64,000 bases of DNA from the NCBI GenBank assembly GCA_023409835.1, contig JAEYQV010000114.1:1-64000 (forward strand). The letters run 5' to 3'. The notes beneath the pieces are model-generated. The model saw nothing but the letters and a program-made list of their open reading frames with translations, was not told the origin of the DNA and did no database searches. The position numbers were made by a program, and so were the translations under genes. The DNA comes from Bacillota bacterium. Its GTDB lineage: Bacteria > Bacillota > Clostridia > Lachnospirales > Lachnospiraceae. Each line of letters opens with the position of its first letter. Position 1 is the first letter of the stretch. Of this stretch, positions 52,679 to 61,314 are shown one piece after another.

Positions 52679-53183
52679 TTTCTGCCTCCTTCCTGTATTT
52701 CTTCTGTAGCATAGCCTTTGCTCGGTATATCTGGGTTTGAATTGTTTTCAGATTCCTACCCGTTCTAGCTGCGATCTCAGTCGGGGATAGCTCCTCATAG
52801 AAAAAATTCAATGCCACCTCCCGATAGGGGGATTTCAACAGACTGCAGCGTTCGTACAGCTGATGTTTCACTTCGGTTTCCAGTAAGTTCTCTTCCGGGG
52901 TAGGCTCCCGATCCTTCTGCAGGTTAAAATATTCCTCCTCGGTAGGTATACTCTGCCGGTCTGACCGTTTCAGATAATCCAGGCATTTATTTGTGGCAAT
53001 CCGGCAGAGCCAGGCTTTTTCATGCTGCCGGTCAAAGGTGGATAGGTGCTGAAAGGCGGATAGAAAGGTGTCTTGGGCGAGATCTTCTGCATCAAAATAA
53101 TCGTTTACTATCTTGAAACATACCGAGAATATCAGATTCTGATATGTATCAATCAGGTGCTCATAATATTGTTCCGTATTGAT
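52671..53183 (-). CDS. ECF RNA polymerase sigma factor with apparent ATC start codon
   Basis: Reading from ATC (complement of 53181-53183) gives an intact 170-residue sigma factor: region 2 in YQNLIFSVCFKIVNDYFDAEDLAQDTFLSAF, and region 4 helix-turn-helix in LSPTEIAARTGRNLKTIQTQIYRAKAML. Only codons 104-170 follow the first in-frame ATG, which is too late for a sigma factor. GGGAGG lies 7 nt before the ATC, exactly where an ATG of a typical MNTEQYYEHL start would be. Upstream of it no ATG/GTG/TTG is in frame before a stop. Either ATC is used as a rare start, or the base is a mutation or sequencing error. It directs an operon with anti-sigma and membrane proteins. Confidence 0.82.
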   Translation of the reverse strand: MNTEQYYEHLIDTYQNLIFSVCFKIVNDYFDAEDLAQDTFLSAFQHLSTFDRQHEKAWLCRIATNKCLDYLKRSDRQSIPTEEEYFNLQKDREPTPEENLLETEVKHQLYERCSLLKSPYREVALNFFYEELSPTEIAARTGRNLKTIQTQIYRAKAMLQKKYRKEAENE

Positions 53184-53332
53184 TTTATCCGCCTCCCTTC
53201 GCCTTTCAATATCTATAACGATATTCCATTGTATTTATCTTCAAAATTAATATCATATATTTGAATTATGATGTATAATTATCTTAGCATACGGAGGTAA
53301 AGTCTGGAGCAAAAGCAAAAAGCGATATAGAA

Positions 53333-54121
53333 ATGAGGATGAATATGCTTGAGTTATTCGGCGAGGATAGAATTTGTGCGAAGGATTTATGTATCGGCAG
53401 AGAAGAAGAGGTGTCCCTCCGCTCTGCGTTGGAAGGAAAGATGGGGAGACTCTGGGTTGATAATAGACAGCGGCCGGGTTGCACCTTAAGTATTGCCGGA
53501 GACTTTTGCTATCTGCTGGGCAGTTATATTCCGAAAGAGGTGAATGCTCTTAGCGGACTCATATCACAGCTGTGTCCCGGAAAGATTATTGATGCGGGAA
53601 AGCAATGGAAGCCCTTACTGCAAAACCTTGAGAAACGTTATCCGGACAGCTTTAAAAGCTTCAGCCGTTATGCACTGGATGGAAATTTGGAGTGGTTTGA
53701 CCGTCAGAAGCTTAAGGAGTATGCAGCTGCGGTAGAACCTGATTTTCATGTTGTACGGATCGATGAAGACATCTACCGGTTAACCATGAAGAATGCATGG
53801 ACTCTGGACTACTGTTCTAATTTTAGTTCCTTGCAGGATTTCATCGACCATGGTATCGGTTATGTCATCCTCGATAAGGGTGAGATTATTTCTGGAGCCT
53901 CCTCCTACGCCTACTGCGACGGAAGGATAGAGATAACGATCGAGACCAGGGAGGACTATCGTAAGAGGGGTCTTGCCATGGCTTGTGCTGCCAGACTGAT
54001 TCTCGAATGCCTGGAGCGCAATATTTATCCCCGCTGGGATGCCGCTAATATAGCATCCGTTACCCTGGCTGAGAAATTGGGTTACCGTTTTAGCAGAGAA
54101 TACGGAGTATACAGTATATAA
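53333..54121 (+). CDS. GNAT-type acetyltransferase (GNAT_acetyltran/PF12746-like)
   Basis: A 262-residue protein whose C-terminal 130 residues form a GNAT fold: FIDHGIGYVILDKGEIISGASSYAYCDGRIEITIETREDYRKRGLAMACAARLILECLERNIYPRWDAANIASVTLAEKLGYRF. The N-terminal half is a family-specific domain (IGREEEVSLRSALEGKMGRLWVDN). It belongs to the Firmicute GNAT_acetyltran family of unknown substrate. Start choice among three nearby ATGs (53333, 53339, 53345) is uncertain. Followed 34 bp later by an M42 peptidase. Confidence 0.8.
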   Translation: MRMNMLELFGEDRICAKDLCIGREEEVSLRSALEGKMGRLWVDNRQRPGCTLSIAGDFCYLLGSYIPKEVNALSGLISQLCPGKIIDAGKQWKPLLQNLEKRYPDSFKSFSRYALDGNLEWFDRQKLKEYAAAVEPDFHVVRIDEDIYRLTMKNAWTLDYCSNFSSLQDFIDHGIGYVILDKGEIISGASSYAYCDGRIEITIETREDYRKRGLAMACAARLILECLERNIYPRWDAANIASVTLAEKLGYRFSREYGVYSI

Positions 54122-54155
54122 TAGAGAAACGATCTATGGGAAGGAACAGGAAACA

Positions 54156-55193
54156 ATGGAATGCATAGTAAAAACAATGGATTACATCATAAAGACAATT
54201 GAAACACTGGTGAACATCCCCAGCCCCTCCGGCTTTACGGAGGAGGTTATGGAGTTTGTAAGGAAGGAAGCCGAGAGCTTCGGATATTCCTGCAGCTACA
54301 GTAAAAAGGGAGGGTTGATCATCTCTGTGGAGGGGAAAAGCAAGGAGACTTTAGGGTTGTCAGCCCATGTGGATACCCTGGGCGCCATGATCCGCTCCAT
54401 CGACAGGGATGGAACTCTTAAATTCACCCTGGTAGGAGGCTATACGATGCACAGCATCGAAGGTAGCTATTGTAAAATTCATACCAGAGACGGCCGTGTC
54501 TATACAGGTACAATACTAATAAAGAGTCCCTCCGTCCACAGCTATGATGATGCAAGAACTCTTGAGCGTACGGACAGAAATATGCTGATCCGGATTGATG
54601 AACTCGTAGAGAGTAAAGAGGATGTATTGCAGCTGGGGATTAGCAGTGGGGATTATGTGAGCTTTGATGCCAAATATCAGCTTACAGAAAGTGGTTTCCT
54701 TAAATCCAGACATCTGGATGATAAAGCCTCCGTTGCTGTCTTACTGGGACTTCTTAAGGAGATGTCAGAAGCGGGTCTGGTTCCGACAAGGAGCCTGAAG
54801 CTTTTAATCAGTAATTATGAAGAGGTTGGGTTCGGCGCCAGCTGGTTGCCGGAGGACATTACGGAATTCATTGCTGTGGACATGGGGGTTATCGGAGATG
54901 ACTTAAACGGTTCTGAATACAAGGTATCCATCTGTGCGAAGGACTCCAGTGGTCCCTACGATTATGAGCTGACAACCAGATTGATTAATTTGGCTAAAGA
55001 GAGACAGCTCGACTATGTGGTAGATATCTTTCCTCACTATGCCTCCGATGTATCCTCTGCACTCAGGGGTGGTAATGACATCCGGGGAGCTCTGATCGGT
55101 CAGGGAGTCCATGCCTCCCATGGAATGGAGAGGACACATCGAAAGGGACTGGAGAACACCCTGAAGCTGTTGAAGGCATATATATTAGATTAA
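54156..55193 (+). CDS. M42-family metallopeptidase
   Basis: A 345-residue cytosolic aminopeptidase/glucanase-type M42 enzyme that forms large tetrahedral complexes in relatives. Metal and catalytic residues are visible: His in LSAHVDTLG, Asp in SRHLDDKASV, Glu pair in SNYEEVGFGAS, Asp in VDMGVIGDD and His in VHASHGMERTH. It trims peptides from the N-terminus. AAGGAACAGG precedes the start, and a strong terminator follows at 55206, so it may share a transcript with the GNAT gene. Confidence 0.9.
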   Translation: MECIVKTMDYIIKTIETLVNIPSPSGFTEEVMEFVRKEAESFGYSCSYSKKGGLIISVEGKSKETLGLSAHVDTLGAMIRSIDRDGTLKFTLVGGYTMHSIEGSYCKIHTRDGRVYTGTILIKSPSVHSYDDARTLERTDRNMLIRIDELVESKEDVLQLGISSGDYVSFDAKYQLTESGFLKSRHLDDKASVAVLLGLLKEMSEAGLVPTRSLKLLISNYEEVGFGASWLPEDITEFIAVDMGVIGDDLNGSEYKVSICAKDSSGPYDYELTTRLINLAKERQLDYVVDIFPHYASDVSSALRGGNDIRGALIGQGVHASHGMERTHRKGLENTLKLLKAYILD

Positions 55194-55205
55194 CTTCATA
55201 TTATG

Positions 55206-55233
55206 AAAGGCAGGCGAAGAGCCTGCCTTTTTT
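55206..55233 (+). terminator. Terminator after the M42 peptidase
   Basis: AAAGGCAGGC / GCCTGCCTTT around GAAGA with a run of seven T. Confidence 0.85.
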
Positions 55234-55395
55234 ATGTCATGTGTCCAGTGAAGCCGGATCACACTTGCCGGTTAAACGTAGAGCTCTCTTCCAATACCGG
55301 TAGGTGAAGGAAGCTTACAATGATACATAGTTGCATATTATATGTTATTCTGCATACTTTTATACTATAAAAAAATATTTACATTATTTAAATAT

Positions 55396-55416
55396 ATACC
55401 TTGACAGGCGAGGTAT
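55396..55416. promoter_or_regulatory. Candidate PadR operator
   Basis: ATACCT (55396-55401) and AGGTAT (55411-55416) flank the -35 element of the padR-like gene. It suits autorepression by the encoded PadR protein; unproven. Confidence 0.45.
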
Positions 55417-55429
55417 CTAATGATATATT
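55401..55429 (+). promoter_or_regulatory. Promoter of the PadR module
   Basis: TTGACA (55401-55406), 17 nt, TATATT (55424-55429). Confidence 0.7.
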
Positions 55430-55469
55430 GTAACTACGATAGAAAACATTTCGTAAAGGAGTTGATTCA

Positions 55470-55814
55470 TTGTCAATTGCAGCTGATTTAATCAGGGGGC
55501 ATACGGATACGATCATACTGGCTCAATTAATCGCCGGTGACAGCTATGGTTATGAAATTAATAAAGCTATTCAACAGAAGACGGGAGGACGCTACGAACT
55601 AAAAGAAGCTACCCTATATTCGGCTTTCCGAAGACTGGAGGAAGCCGGGTATATTCTTTCCTATTGGGGGGATGAGACAACCGGTGCACGAAGAAGATAC
55701 TACAAAATTACAGAAGCAGGAAGAGAAACCTATTTGAAGCTCATGAAGGACTGGAAGAGCGCGAAGGAAATGATTGATAGTTTAATTGAATCGGAGGAAA
55801 GTAGGAATGGATGA
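55470..55814 (+). CDS. PadR-family transcriptional regulator
   Basis: A 114-residue winged-helix regulator: ADLIRGHTDTIILAQLIAGDSYGYEINKAIQQ is the N-terminal helix set, ELKEATLYSAFRRLEEAGYILSYW the recognition helix and wing, with a C-terminal dimer helix. TTG start after AAAGGAGTTG. It heads an operon with an HAAS-like protein and a DUF4097 protein, the typical layout of PadR-controlled envelope modules in Firmicutes. Its stop overlaps the next start by 8 nt. Confidence 0.88.
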   Translation: MSIAADLIRGHTDTIILAQLIAGDSYGYEINKAIQQKTGGRYELKEATLYSAFRRLEEAGYILSYWGDETTGARRRYYKITEAGRETYLKLMKDWKSAKEMIDSLIESEESRNG

Positions 55815-56451
55815 TAAGCTTCGCAGGTATATTGATGGTTTATTTGGTGATGTACCGCAGACAAAAAATGTAGTGGAATTAAAGGAAGAGATGCTTCAGA
55901 ACTTGAGAGAGAAATTTGAGGATCTGATCCGTGAAGGCAAAACAGAGGAGGCAGCCTTTAACATAGCAGTTGCCGGCATCGGTGACATCAATGAGCTGGT
56001 TAATGATATGAAGGCAAAGAAAACGGTTGTGACAGCGGCAGATAAGCAGAAATCCGCCATGCTTACCTCCATTGCCGTAGTGATCTATGTTCTGTCACTG
56101 GTTCCGATCCTTTATTTCCTTGAGAATCCATGGCATTTCTTTAAGGGGGTCATTGGCTTCTTCATCATGATTGCAATCGGAACCGGAATTCTTATTTATA
56201 ATTGCATGACGAAGCCAAAATATTCGAGGGAGGATGACACTGTGGTAGAAGAATTTAAGGAATGGAAAACGAACAGGGCGGAGAAAAGAGCGACCAGAAT
56301 ATCAGTATCGGTTGCTTTATGGAGTATTTTACTGGCATTATATTTTATCATCAGCTTTACAACCTATGCCTGGTACCTGACCTGGATTATCTTCGTACTA
56401 GGTGTTGCAATTGAGGCACTGATCAACATCTATTTGGCAGTTAAGAAATGA
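55807..56451 (+). CDS. HAAS/DUF1700-like membrane protein of the PadR module
   Basis: A 214-residue protein with a charged helical N-terminus (DDKLRRYIDGLFGDVPQTKNVVELKEEMLQNLREKFEDLIREGKTEEAAFNIAVAGIGD), which is the HAAS-type signature of DUF1700 proteins, then four transmembrane helices near residues 85-105, 110-130, 165-185 and 188-208. Such proteins sense or relay envelope state with PadR. I chose the ATG at 55807, which overlaps the PadR stop (ATGGATGA); the longer frame is PadR sequence. Confidence 0.8.
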   Translation: MDDKLRRYIDGLFGDVPQTKNVVELKEEMLQNLREKFEDLIREGKTEEAAFNIAVAGIGDINELVNDMKAKKTVVTAADKQKSAMLTSIAVVIYVLSLVPILYFLENPWHFFKGVIGFFIMIAIGTGILIYNCMTKPKYSREDDTVVEEFKEWKTNRAEKRATRISVSVALWSILLALYFIISFTTYAWYLTWIIFVLGVAIEALINIYLAVKK

Positions 56452-56458
56452 GGGCAGT

Positions 56459-57460
56459 ATGAACAAATATAAAACGATTCAAATCGTATGCTGGTTGATT
56501 GTTTTCTTCGTATTTGTAGGGCTGGCAATCTGGTTTGCCTTCGGACCTAAGGCTAGAATATCAAATGTATTCGAATTGGAGAGCCTTGGAGGTCCCTATG
56601 AGGAAGAGGGAAGATACAGCATTGACGGGGCTGATATAAGGAATCTTACTGTGGACTGGACGGCAGGAGAGGTTACCGTGATTCCCTCAGAGGGAAATAA
56701 AATTGAGCTTGTGGAATATGCACGTCGTGAGCTTAAGGAGGAGGAAAAGCTGGTTTACGCCGCGAAAGGTAATAGCTTATCCGTCAACTACTGCGAGAGG
56801 CATATACAGCATATGCCCGCCAAAAAGCTGGAGATATTCATACCGAAGAAGCTGACGACAGAATTTAAGGATTTTATTTTGGAGGGAGTATCCGCTGAAC
56901 TTATTGTAAGCGATATTACAGCAGACTTATTCCGTGCCGAGACGGTATCGGGAGAAGTACAGCTCACCGGGATTAAGGCAGAGGAGATGGAGTTAGAATC
57001 CACCTCCGGCTCTATGAGGATTAAGGATTCCGGAGCCCCGGTGATAACCATTTCGACAGTTTCCGGTAGCATTATCGCAAAGAGTGTAACTGCGGAGGAG
57101 GTAACCGCCGAATCCACCTCGGGTGAAATATCCTTTGATGAGGTTCAGCTTAAGAAGCTTGAGGCTGATACACAATCCGGAGAGATAACCTTTGTCGGAA
57201 GTTTTGAGAAATTAACAGCCGATAGTGCTTCCGGTGAGATTAATATTACGGAACAGACTGCTCCACAGGCCTTTGATATTAAGACCATATCAGGTGAGGT
57301 ATCTGTGAAAATGCCAGCCGTGGATGGCCTTAGCCTTTATAACAATACGATTTCCGGCAGCTTCCATAGTGAGATTCCGGTACGCTCCGCGAATGAGAGC
57401 GAGGCATCCTTCCGGATCGAAACGACGAGCGGCAGTATTAAGATTAAGGAGCTGAAATAA
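56459..57460 (+). CDS. DUF4097 beta-helix protein of the PadR module
   Basis: A 333-residue protein with one N-terminal transmembrane helix (residues 7-27, IQIVCWLIVFFVFVGLAIWF) and an outside domain of repeated SGE/SGSI units (VSGEVQLTG, STSGSMRIKD, VSGSIIAKS, STSGEISFDE, QSGEITFVG, ASGEINITE), as in the DUF4097 right-handed beta-helix family. It may act as adhesin-like envelope protein or sensor. Last gene of the PadR operon; terminator at 57520. Confidence 0.85.
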   Translation: MNKYKTIQIVCWLIVFFVFVGLAIWFAFGPKARISNVFELESLGGPYEEEGRYSIDGADIRNLTVDWTAGEVTVIPSEGNKIELVEYARRELKEEEKLVYAAKGNSLSVNYCERHIQHMPAKKLEIFIPKKLTTEFKDFILEGVSAELIVSDITADLFRAETVSGEVQLTGIKAEEMELESTSGSMRIKDSGAPVITISTVSGSIIAKSVTAEEVTAESTSGEISFDEVQLKKLEADTQSGEITFVGSFEKLTADSASGEINITEQTAPQAFDIKTISGEVSVKMPAVDGLSLYNNTISGSFHSEIPVRSANESEASFRIETTSGSIKIKELK

Positions 57461-57519
57461 ACAATAAATGATTGATTACTATCGATCGGTGATATGAAAG
57501 TATATGTATTAAAAGAAAT

Positions 57520-57554
57520 AGCCTGCTGCACAATAGCTGTAGCGGGCTTTTTTT
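57520..57554 (+). terminator. Terminator of the PadR-DUF4097 operon
   Basis: AGCCTGCT / AGCGGGCT (one G-U pair) around 12 nt, followed by seven T. Confidence 0.75.
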
Positions 57555-57593
57555 GTTTGGGCCAAGGGATTATCTAATACTAGAAAAAGGCCC

Positions 57594-57622
57594 TTGACAA
57601 AGTCGTACTATGGGTTTATAGT
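57594..57622 (+). promoter_or_regulatory. Promoter of the GntR-ABC module
   Basis: TTGACA (57594-57599), 17 nt, TATAGT (57617-57622). Confidence 0.75.
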
Positions 57623-57647
57623 GTGCATATAAGGTATATACACTATA
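57617..57647. promoter_or_regulatory. Candidate GntR (YtrA-type) operator
   Basis: TATAGTGT and ACACTATA (57617-57624 and 57640-57647) form an 8-bp perfect dyad that overlaps the -10 element, as expected for autorepression by the adjacent GntR protein. Confidence 0.6.
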
Positions 57648-57665
57648 ACAACAGGAGGGGATGAA

Positions 57666-58040
57666 ATGAATATCCTGATCAGTAACTCCAGTGATAAGCC
57701 GATTTATGAACAAATAACTTCCCAGATTAAGCAGATGATCATCAGCGGAGAGCTGGAAGGAGGAAGTCTGCTTCCGTCCATGCGCATGCTGGCGAAGGAG
57801 CTCCGCATCAGTGTGATTACGACTAAGAGGGCTTATGAGGATCTGGAGCGGGATGGCTTCATCTATACTGTGGTTGGTAAGGGGAGCTTTATTGCAGAGA
57901 AGAACCTGGAATTTGTCCGGGAGGAACAATTAAGAATTGTAGAGGAGCATCTTGGAAAGGCCGTCAAGGGTGCGAAAGCCGGAGGTATCCGAATGGAAGA
58001 ATTGCAGGAAATTATTCGAATGTTATATGAGGAGGAATAG
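57666..58040 (+). CDS. GntR-family regulator, YtrA subgroup
   Basis: A 124-residue regulator: N-terminal winged helix-turn-helix (PIYEQITSQIKQMIISGELEGGSLLPSMRMLAKELRISVITTKRAYEDLERDGFIYTVVGKGSFIAE) with a short C-terminal helical dimer part, as in the YtrA subgroup. YtrA-type genes precede ABC transporters that they repress. GGAGGGGATGAA precedes the ATG by 6 nt. Two bases after its stop begins the ABC ATPase gene, confirming the operon. Confidence 0.9.
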   Translation: MNILISNSSDKPIYEQITSQIKQMIISGELEGGSLLPSMRMLAKELRISVITTKRAYEDLERDGFIYTVVGKGSFIAEKNLEFVREEQLRIVEEHLGKAVKGAKAGGIRMEELQEIIRMLYEEE

Positions 58041-58042
58041 CT

Positions 58043-58921
58043 ATGGATAATATAGCATCAAACAATGCCATTGAGATAAAAAATCTGACGAAGAAATACC
58101 AGAATTTCTCCATCAACCAAATCAGCTTCACTGTTCCGAAGGGATCCATTATGGGCTTCGTTGGTGAGAACGGAGCAGGAAAGACTACGACAATTAAGTC
58201 GATACTTAATCTGATCCGCCCGGACAATGGAGAGATTAGTGTTCTCGGTGAGTCCTCAAGGAATCTGTCGAAGGAATTGAAATCCCGGATAGGGGTGGTT
58301 TTTGACGGCAGCAATCTTCATGATAACCTGACGGTAAAAGAGATCAATATTATCATGAATCATATTTATACCAACTGGGATACGAAATGCTATTATGACT
58401 ACATGCAGCGCTTCGAGCTGCCCTCGGATAAGCGCCTGAAGGAGTTCTCCCGTGGAATGAAGATGAAGCTATCCATCGGGATTGCTTTATCCCATCATTC
58501 CAAGCTACTGATTCTGGATGAAGCCACCAGCGGTCTGGATCCGATGGTACGGGATGAGATTCTGGATATTTTCCTGGAATTCATCCAGGACGAGGATCAT
58601 TCGATTCTGTTATCCTCCCACATCATCAGCGACATTGAGAAGATTGCAGACTATGTTACCTTCATCCATAAGGGGAATATTGTATTCAGCGAGAGTAAGG
58701 ATGATCTGATCTACCAATACGGAATTATCCACTGTCGCAGGGAGGATGTCTCCTTCATTGACAGCAGTTATATTGTGGGAATCCGGGAGAACAGCTTCGG
58801 AGCAGAGGTAATGATAAAGAATAAGGATGCTTTTCAGAGATATCACCACGGATTTCCTGTGGAGAAGACCTCGATCGAAGAGATTATGCTGTTTATCAGT
58901 AAGGGAAAGGAGAAAATCTGA
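58043..58921 (+). CDS. ABC transporter ATP-binding protein
   Basis: A 292-residue ABC ATPase: Walker A GENGAGKTT, signature FSRGMKMKLS (a Phe-Ser-Arg-Gly form common in bacteriocin-type exporters), Walker B LLILDEATSGLDP. The C-terminal 80 residues are an extension after the ATPase. It would power the permease next to it. GAGGAA precedes the start by 7 nt. Confidence 0.9.
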   Translation: MDNIASNNAIEIKNLTKKYQNFSINQISFTVPKGSIMGFVGENGAGKTTTIKSILNLIRPDNGEISVLGESSRNLSKELKSRIGVVFDGSNLHDNLTVKEINIIMNHIYTNWDTKCYYDYMQRFELPSDKRLKEFSRGMKMKLSIGIALSHHSKLLILDEATSGLDPMVRDEILDIFLEFIQDEDHSILLSSHIISDIEKIADYVTFIHKGNIVFSESKDDLIYQYGIIHCRREDVSFIDSSYIVGIRENSFGAEVMIKNKDAFQRYHHGFPVEKTSIEEIMLFISKGKEKI

Positions 58922-58922
58922 T

Positions 58923-59576
58923 ATGATGGGCTTAATATTAAAGGACGTAATTAATCTGAAGAAGAATTTTAAAATACTCGGTGCACTTACCGTGTTCTAC
59001 ATCTTACTGTCCTTCTCCATGAATAGTGCCAGCTTTTTTGGTACAATGTTCACGTTTGTATTCGCCATGCTGACCCTGAGTACTTATTCCTTTGATGAGC
59101 AGGCTAAATGGGATGGATATGCCCTGACGCTTCCGATTACAAAGGAGCAGATCGTTCGGAGCAAATATCTCATCATGTTTCTCCTGACCGTGTGCAGTAT
59201 GATCTTCAGCTTCGGGGTATTGCTGCTGCTGAATAAGGTAATGAAGACAGAGGAGCTGTTTGAAGGTATTCTGAGCAGCACCCTGGGAGCGGCGATTGTT
59301 ATTATCTTTTACTGTATCACGATACCCCTTATCACTAAGCTAGGGGTGGAGAAATCCCGATATATCCTTACTGCCATCTACTTGATACCCTTTGTTGCCG
59401 GCAGCTTTATTATTAAGGTATTGAGAGAGCGCATGGGAGAGGTGCCCCAGAGCTTCATCCAAATCGGCAGCTTCTTATTGGAGTATGCATATTTGTTGAT
59501 ACCTGCGGTAATTCTTCTGGCCGTCTATCTTTCCTATTCCGTTTCAATCAGGATTTACAGCAGGAAGGAGTTCTAG
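58923..59576 (+). CDS. ABC-2 type permease (ABC2_membrane_5-like)
   Basis: A 217-residue membrane protein with six predicted helices: an N-terminal MMGLILKDVINLKKNFK entry, then helices around residues 17-37, 40-60, 78-100, 110-130, 145-165 and 182-205. It pairs with the ATPase; the ytrABC-like arrangement suggests envelope-stress or antimicrobial-peptide response. The start lies one base after the ATPase stop codon. The longer frame at 58827 is shadow. Confidence 0.85.
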   Translation: MMGLILKDVINLKKNFKILGALTVFYILLSFSMNSASFFGTMFTFVFAMLTLSTYSFDEQAKWDGYALTLPITKEQIVRSKYLIMFLLTVCSMIFSFGVLLLLNKVMKTEELFEGILSSTLGAAIVIIFYCITIPLITKLGVEKSRYILTAIYLIPFVAGSFIIKVLRERMGEVPQSFIQIGSFLLEYAYLLIPAVILLAVYLSYSVSIRIYSRKEF

Positions 59577-59679
59577 TCGACAGGACTGCTGGGACGGTGA
59601 TAACAGCAAGAAGGTTTATGTATTTGAGATATGGATTCCGGTAAAGAAGAAAGCATAACCATAAAAGGAATAGCCTTAA

Positions 59680-59736
59680 AAGAACCTCAGGTGAAAACGT
59701 GCAAGCGGGCGTTTATTTCACCTGAGGTTCTTTTTT
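59680..59736. terminator. Bidirectional terminator between the ABC and DUF89 genes
   Basis: AAGAACCTCAGGTGAAA...CG pairs with CG...TTTCACCTGAGGTTCTT, a very stable stem followed by TTTTTT in one direction and preceded by A's so the minus strand also ends in T's. Confidence 0.9.
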
Positions 59737-59765
59737 ATTGACTGCCTGTATCAGCCGGTCCAGCC

Positions 59766-60650
59766 TTAGCTGAGACGTTCTAATACATACTTTTCATTTA
59801 ATATTACACCTTTATACCGTTCCAGGCCGAATCGGTTAACGAACCAGTCGCATTTACAGAGGAACAAATAATATATATTTAAGCCGCAGCCATGCAGGGT
59901 TTCGAAATTACCCTGGCCCTTGGATATGATAACATCAGCCTCCTCCAATGCCTTCCCGGCCTGATCACTAATTCGGTCCAGTTGTGTACCGGCTATCTGA
60001 GTCCCGTTCCCAATCACCCGGGCAATCTCTGTGAGTCCGGTCATCTCTGCATCCTCCAGGGTTGCATCGTTTACCACCGGCTGGCCGCGTACGATCACGG
60101 TTACGTCAAGGTGTGGATATTGCTCCTTTATCACCTGGATTAGTAGCTTGTCAAGTACGATTTCGCCACAGTTATCCGTCAGATAGACCAGACGGGAGGC
60201 CTTATTAAGATCCTCCAGTAATTCTTGATATTGTGTTGGCTCCAGATACTCATCCCCGGCTTGATTTAGCAGATCCTGCAGCTTTTCCTTATCAACCGAG
60301 TCCATAGCACCAAAGTCAATGTAATTTCCTGCTCTGGCAATCTTGAGAGCTGTAAGGAGCGGATCCGCAGAAGAGAGGATATCCTTATATATATTGGGCT
60401 CTTTAGCCAGCATATGTTGATTGTATTCCTTCTTTAGACGTTCGAAGCTGTAGGAGCTTCCGAAGTATTTCTGATGCAGACAGTTTATGTCTGCAATCAC
60501 CACCGGAGCAGTCGCTTCCTCGGCAGAATCTGCAATTATTTTCAGAACCTCACGCATATACTCAGATTTTAATTTCTCGTCCTTGATATCTCTAATATTC
60601 TCCTCCTGCCTCTTTACAAGACAGTACATACAATATGCACTAAGCTTCAT
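59766..60650 (-). CDS. DUF89/ARMT1-like damage-control phosphatase
   Basis: A 294-residue protein of the DUF89 family, enzymes that remove harmful phosphometabolites. Key features: an N-terminal CMYCLVKRQ metal site, YLTDNCGEIVLDKLLI with conserved Asp/Asn/Glu, IVRGQPVVNDATLEDA with its Asn-Asp, and DVIISKGQGNFETLHG. Metal-dependent. Monocistronic, with a bidirectional terminator behind it. It diverges from the Pro/Gly-rich gene; about 178 bp separate them. Confidence 0.88.
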   Translation of the reverse strand: MKLSAYCMYCLVKRQEENIRDIKDEKLKSEYMREVLKIIADSAEEATAPVVIADINCLHQKYFGSSYSFERLKKEYNQHMLAKEPNIYKDILSSADPLLTALKIARAGNYIDFGAMDSVDKEKLQDLLNQAGDEYLEPTQYQELLEDLNKASRLVYLTDNCGEIVLDKLLIQVIKEQYPHLDVTVIVRGQPVVNDATLEDAEMTGLTEIARVIGNGTQIAGTQLDRISDQAGKALEEADVIISKGQGNFETLHGCGLNIYYLFLCKCDWFVNRFGLERYKGVILNEKYVLERLS

Positions 60651-60828
60651 GGTATTCTCCTTTTCTGCTGTGAATGGAACACCATTTCATTATGCTGCCG
60701 GAAAAGGATTATGTCAAATGCTTTTACTGTTATTATCTGTTAGGACAATACAGGAGATTTTTTTCACCATTCAATACTATTATCATAAAATGGTATGTGA
60801 ACAATTATATGCAGAAAGAGGTATCAGC

Positions 60829-61314
60829 TTGAGAAACGAATATTATAACCGCTATAATAAAGATACGGATAAAGAGGCTACAGTGAAAGAACAACAAGTA
60901 TTCCCGGGCCCGCCCTTCCAACCGGGTGGCCCACCGCAAATGGGCAGACCGGGAGCAGGCAGACAACCACAACCCTTCACCCCGCCGGGAATGGGTGGTC
61001 AGGGGCCGTCATCGCCCCCTCCGAATTTTACTCCTCAGCTACCGGGAATGGAAGGCCAGCCTCTTGGCGGACCCGGGCCGGCAGTGCAGTTTGGCGGCGA
61101 AAGAGGTGGGAGACCGGGGTTCTTCCGTCCTCCGATGGATTTCAGAAGATGCTTAAATAGATTTACGTTTGTGTGGCTGTTTAACGGAAATAGCTTTTGG
61201 TTCTATCCAGTCAATATCAGGAGAAATTCTGTTGAAGGCTTCCGCTGGAGAAGGAATCGCTGGGAGTTTGAAAGAATTAACGTAAATAGAATCTTATTTT
61301 TCCGTTGCTTCTAA
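60829..61314 (+). CDS. Pro/Gly-rich small protein with conserved aromatic C-terminus
   Basis: A 161-residue protein. Residues about 22-105 are Pro/Gly/Gln-rich (FPGPPFQPGGPPQMGRPG, TPPGMGGQGP, GGPGPAVQ), collagen-like but without strict Gly-X-Y triplets. The last 50 residues change to an aromatic/basic stretch: CLNRFTFVWLFNGNSFWFYPVNIRRNSVEGFRWRRNRWEFERINVNRILFFRCF, with Cys at both ends. No signal peptide or TM helix. The look recalls small spore- or surface-associated Clostridia/Bacilli proteins; I cannot assign function. I chose the TTG at 60829 because AGAGG lies 8 nt upstream; the longer frame lies over the divergent promoter region. Confidence 0.62.
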   Translation: MRNEYYNRYNKDTDKEATVKEQQVFPGPPFQPGGPPQMGRPGAGRQPQPFTPPGMGGQGPSSPPPNFTPQLPGMEGQPLGGPGPAVQFGGERGGRPGFFRPPMDFRRCLNRFTFVWLFNGNSFWFYPVNIRRNSVEGFRWRRNRWEFERINVNRILFFRCF

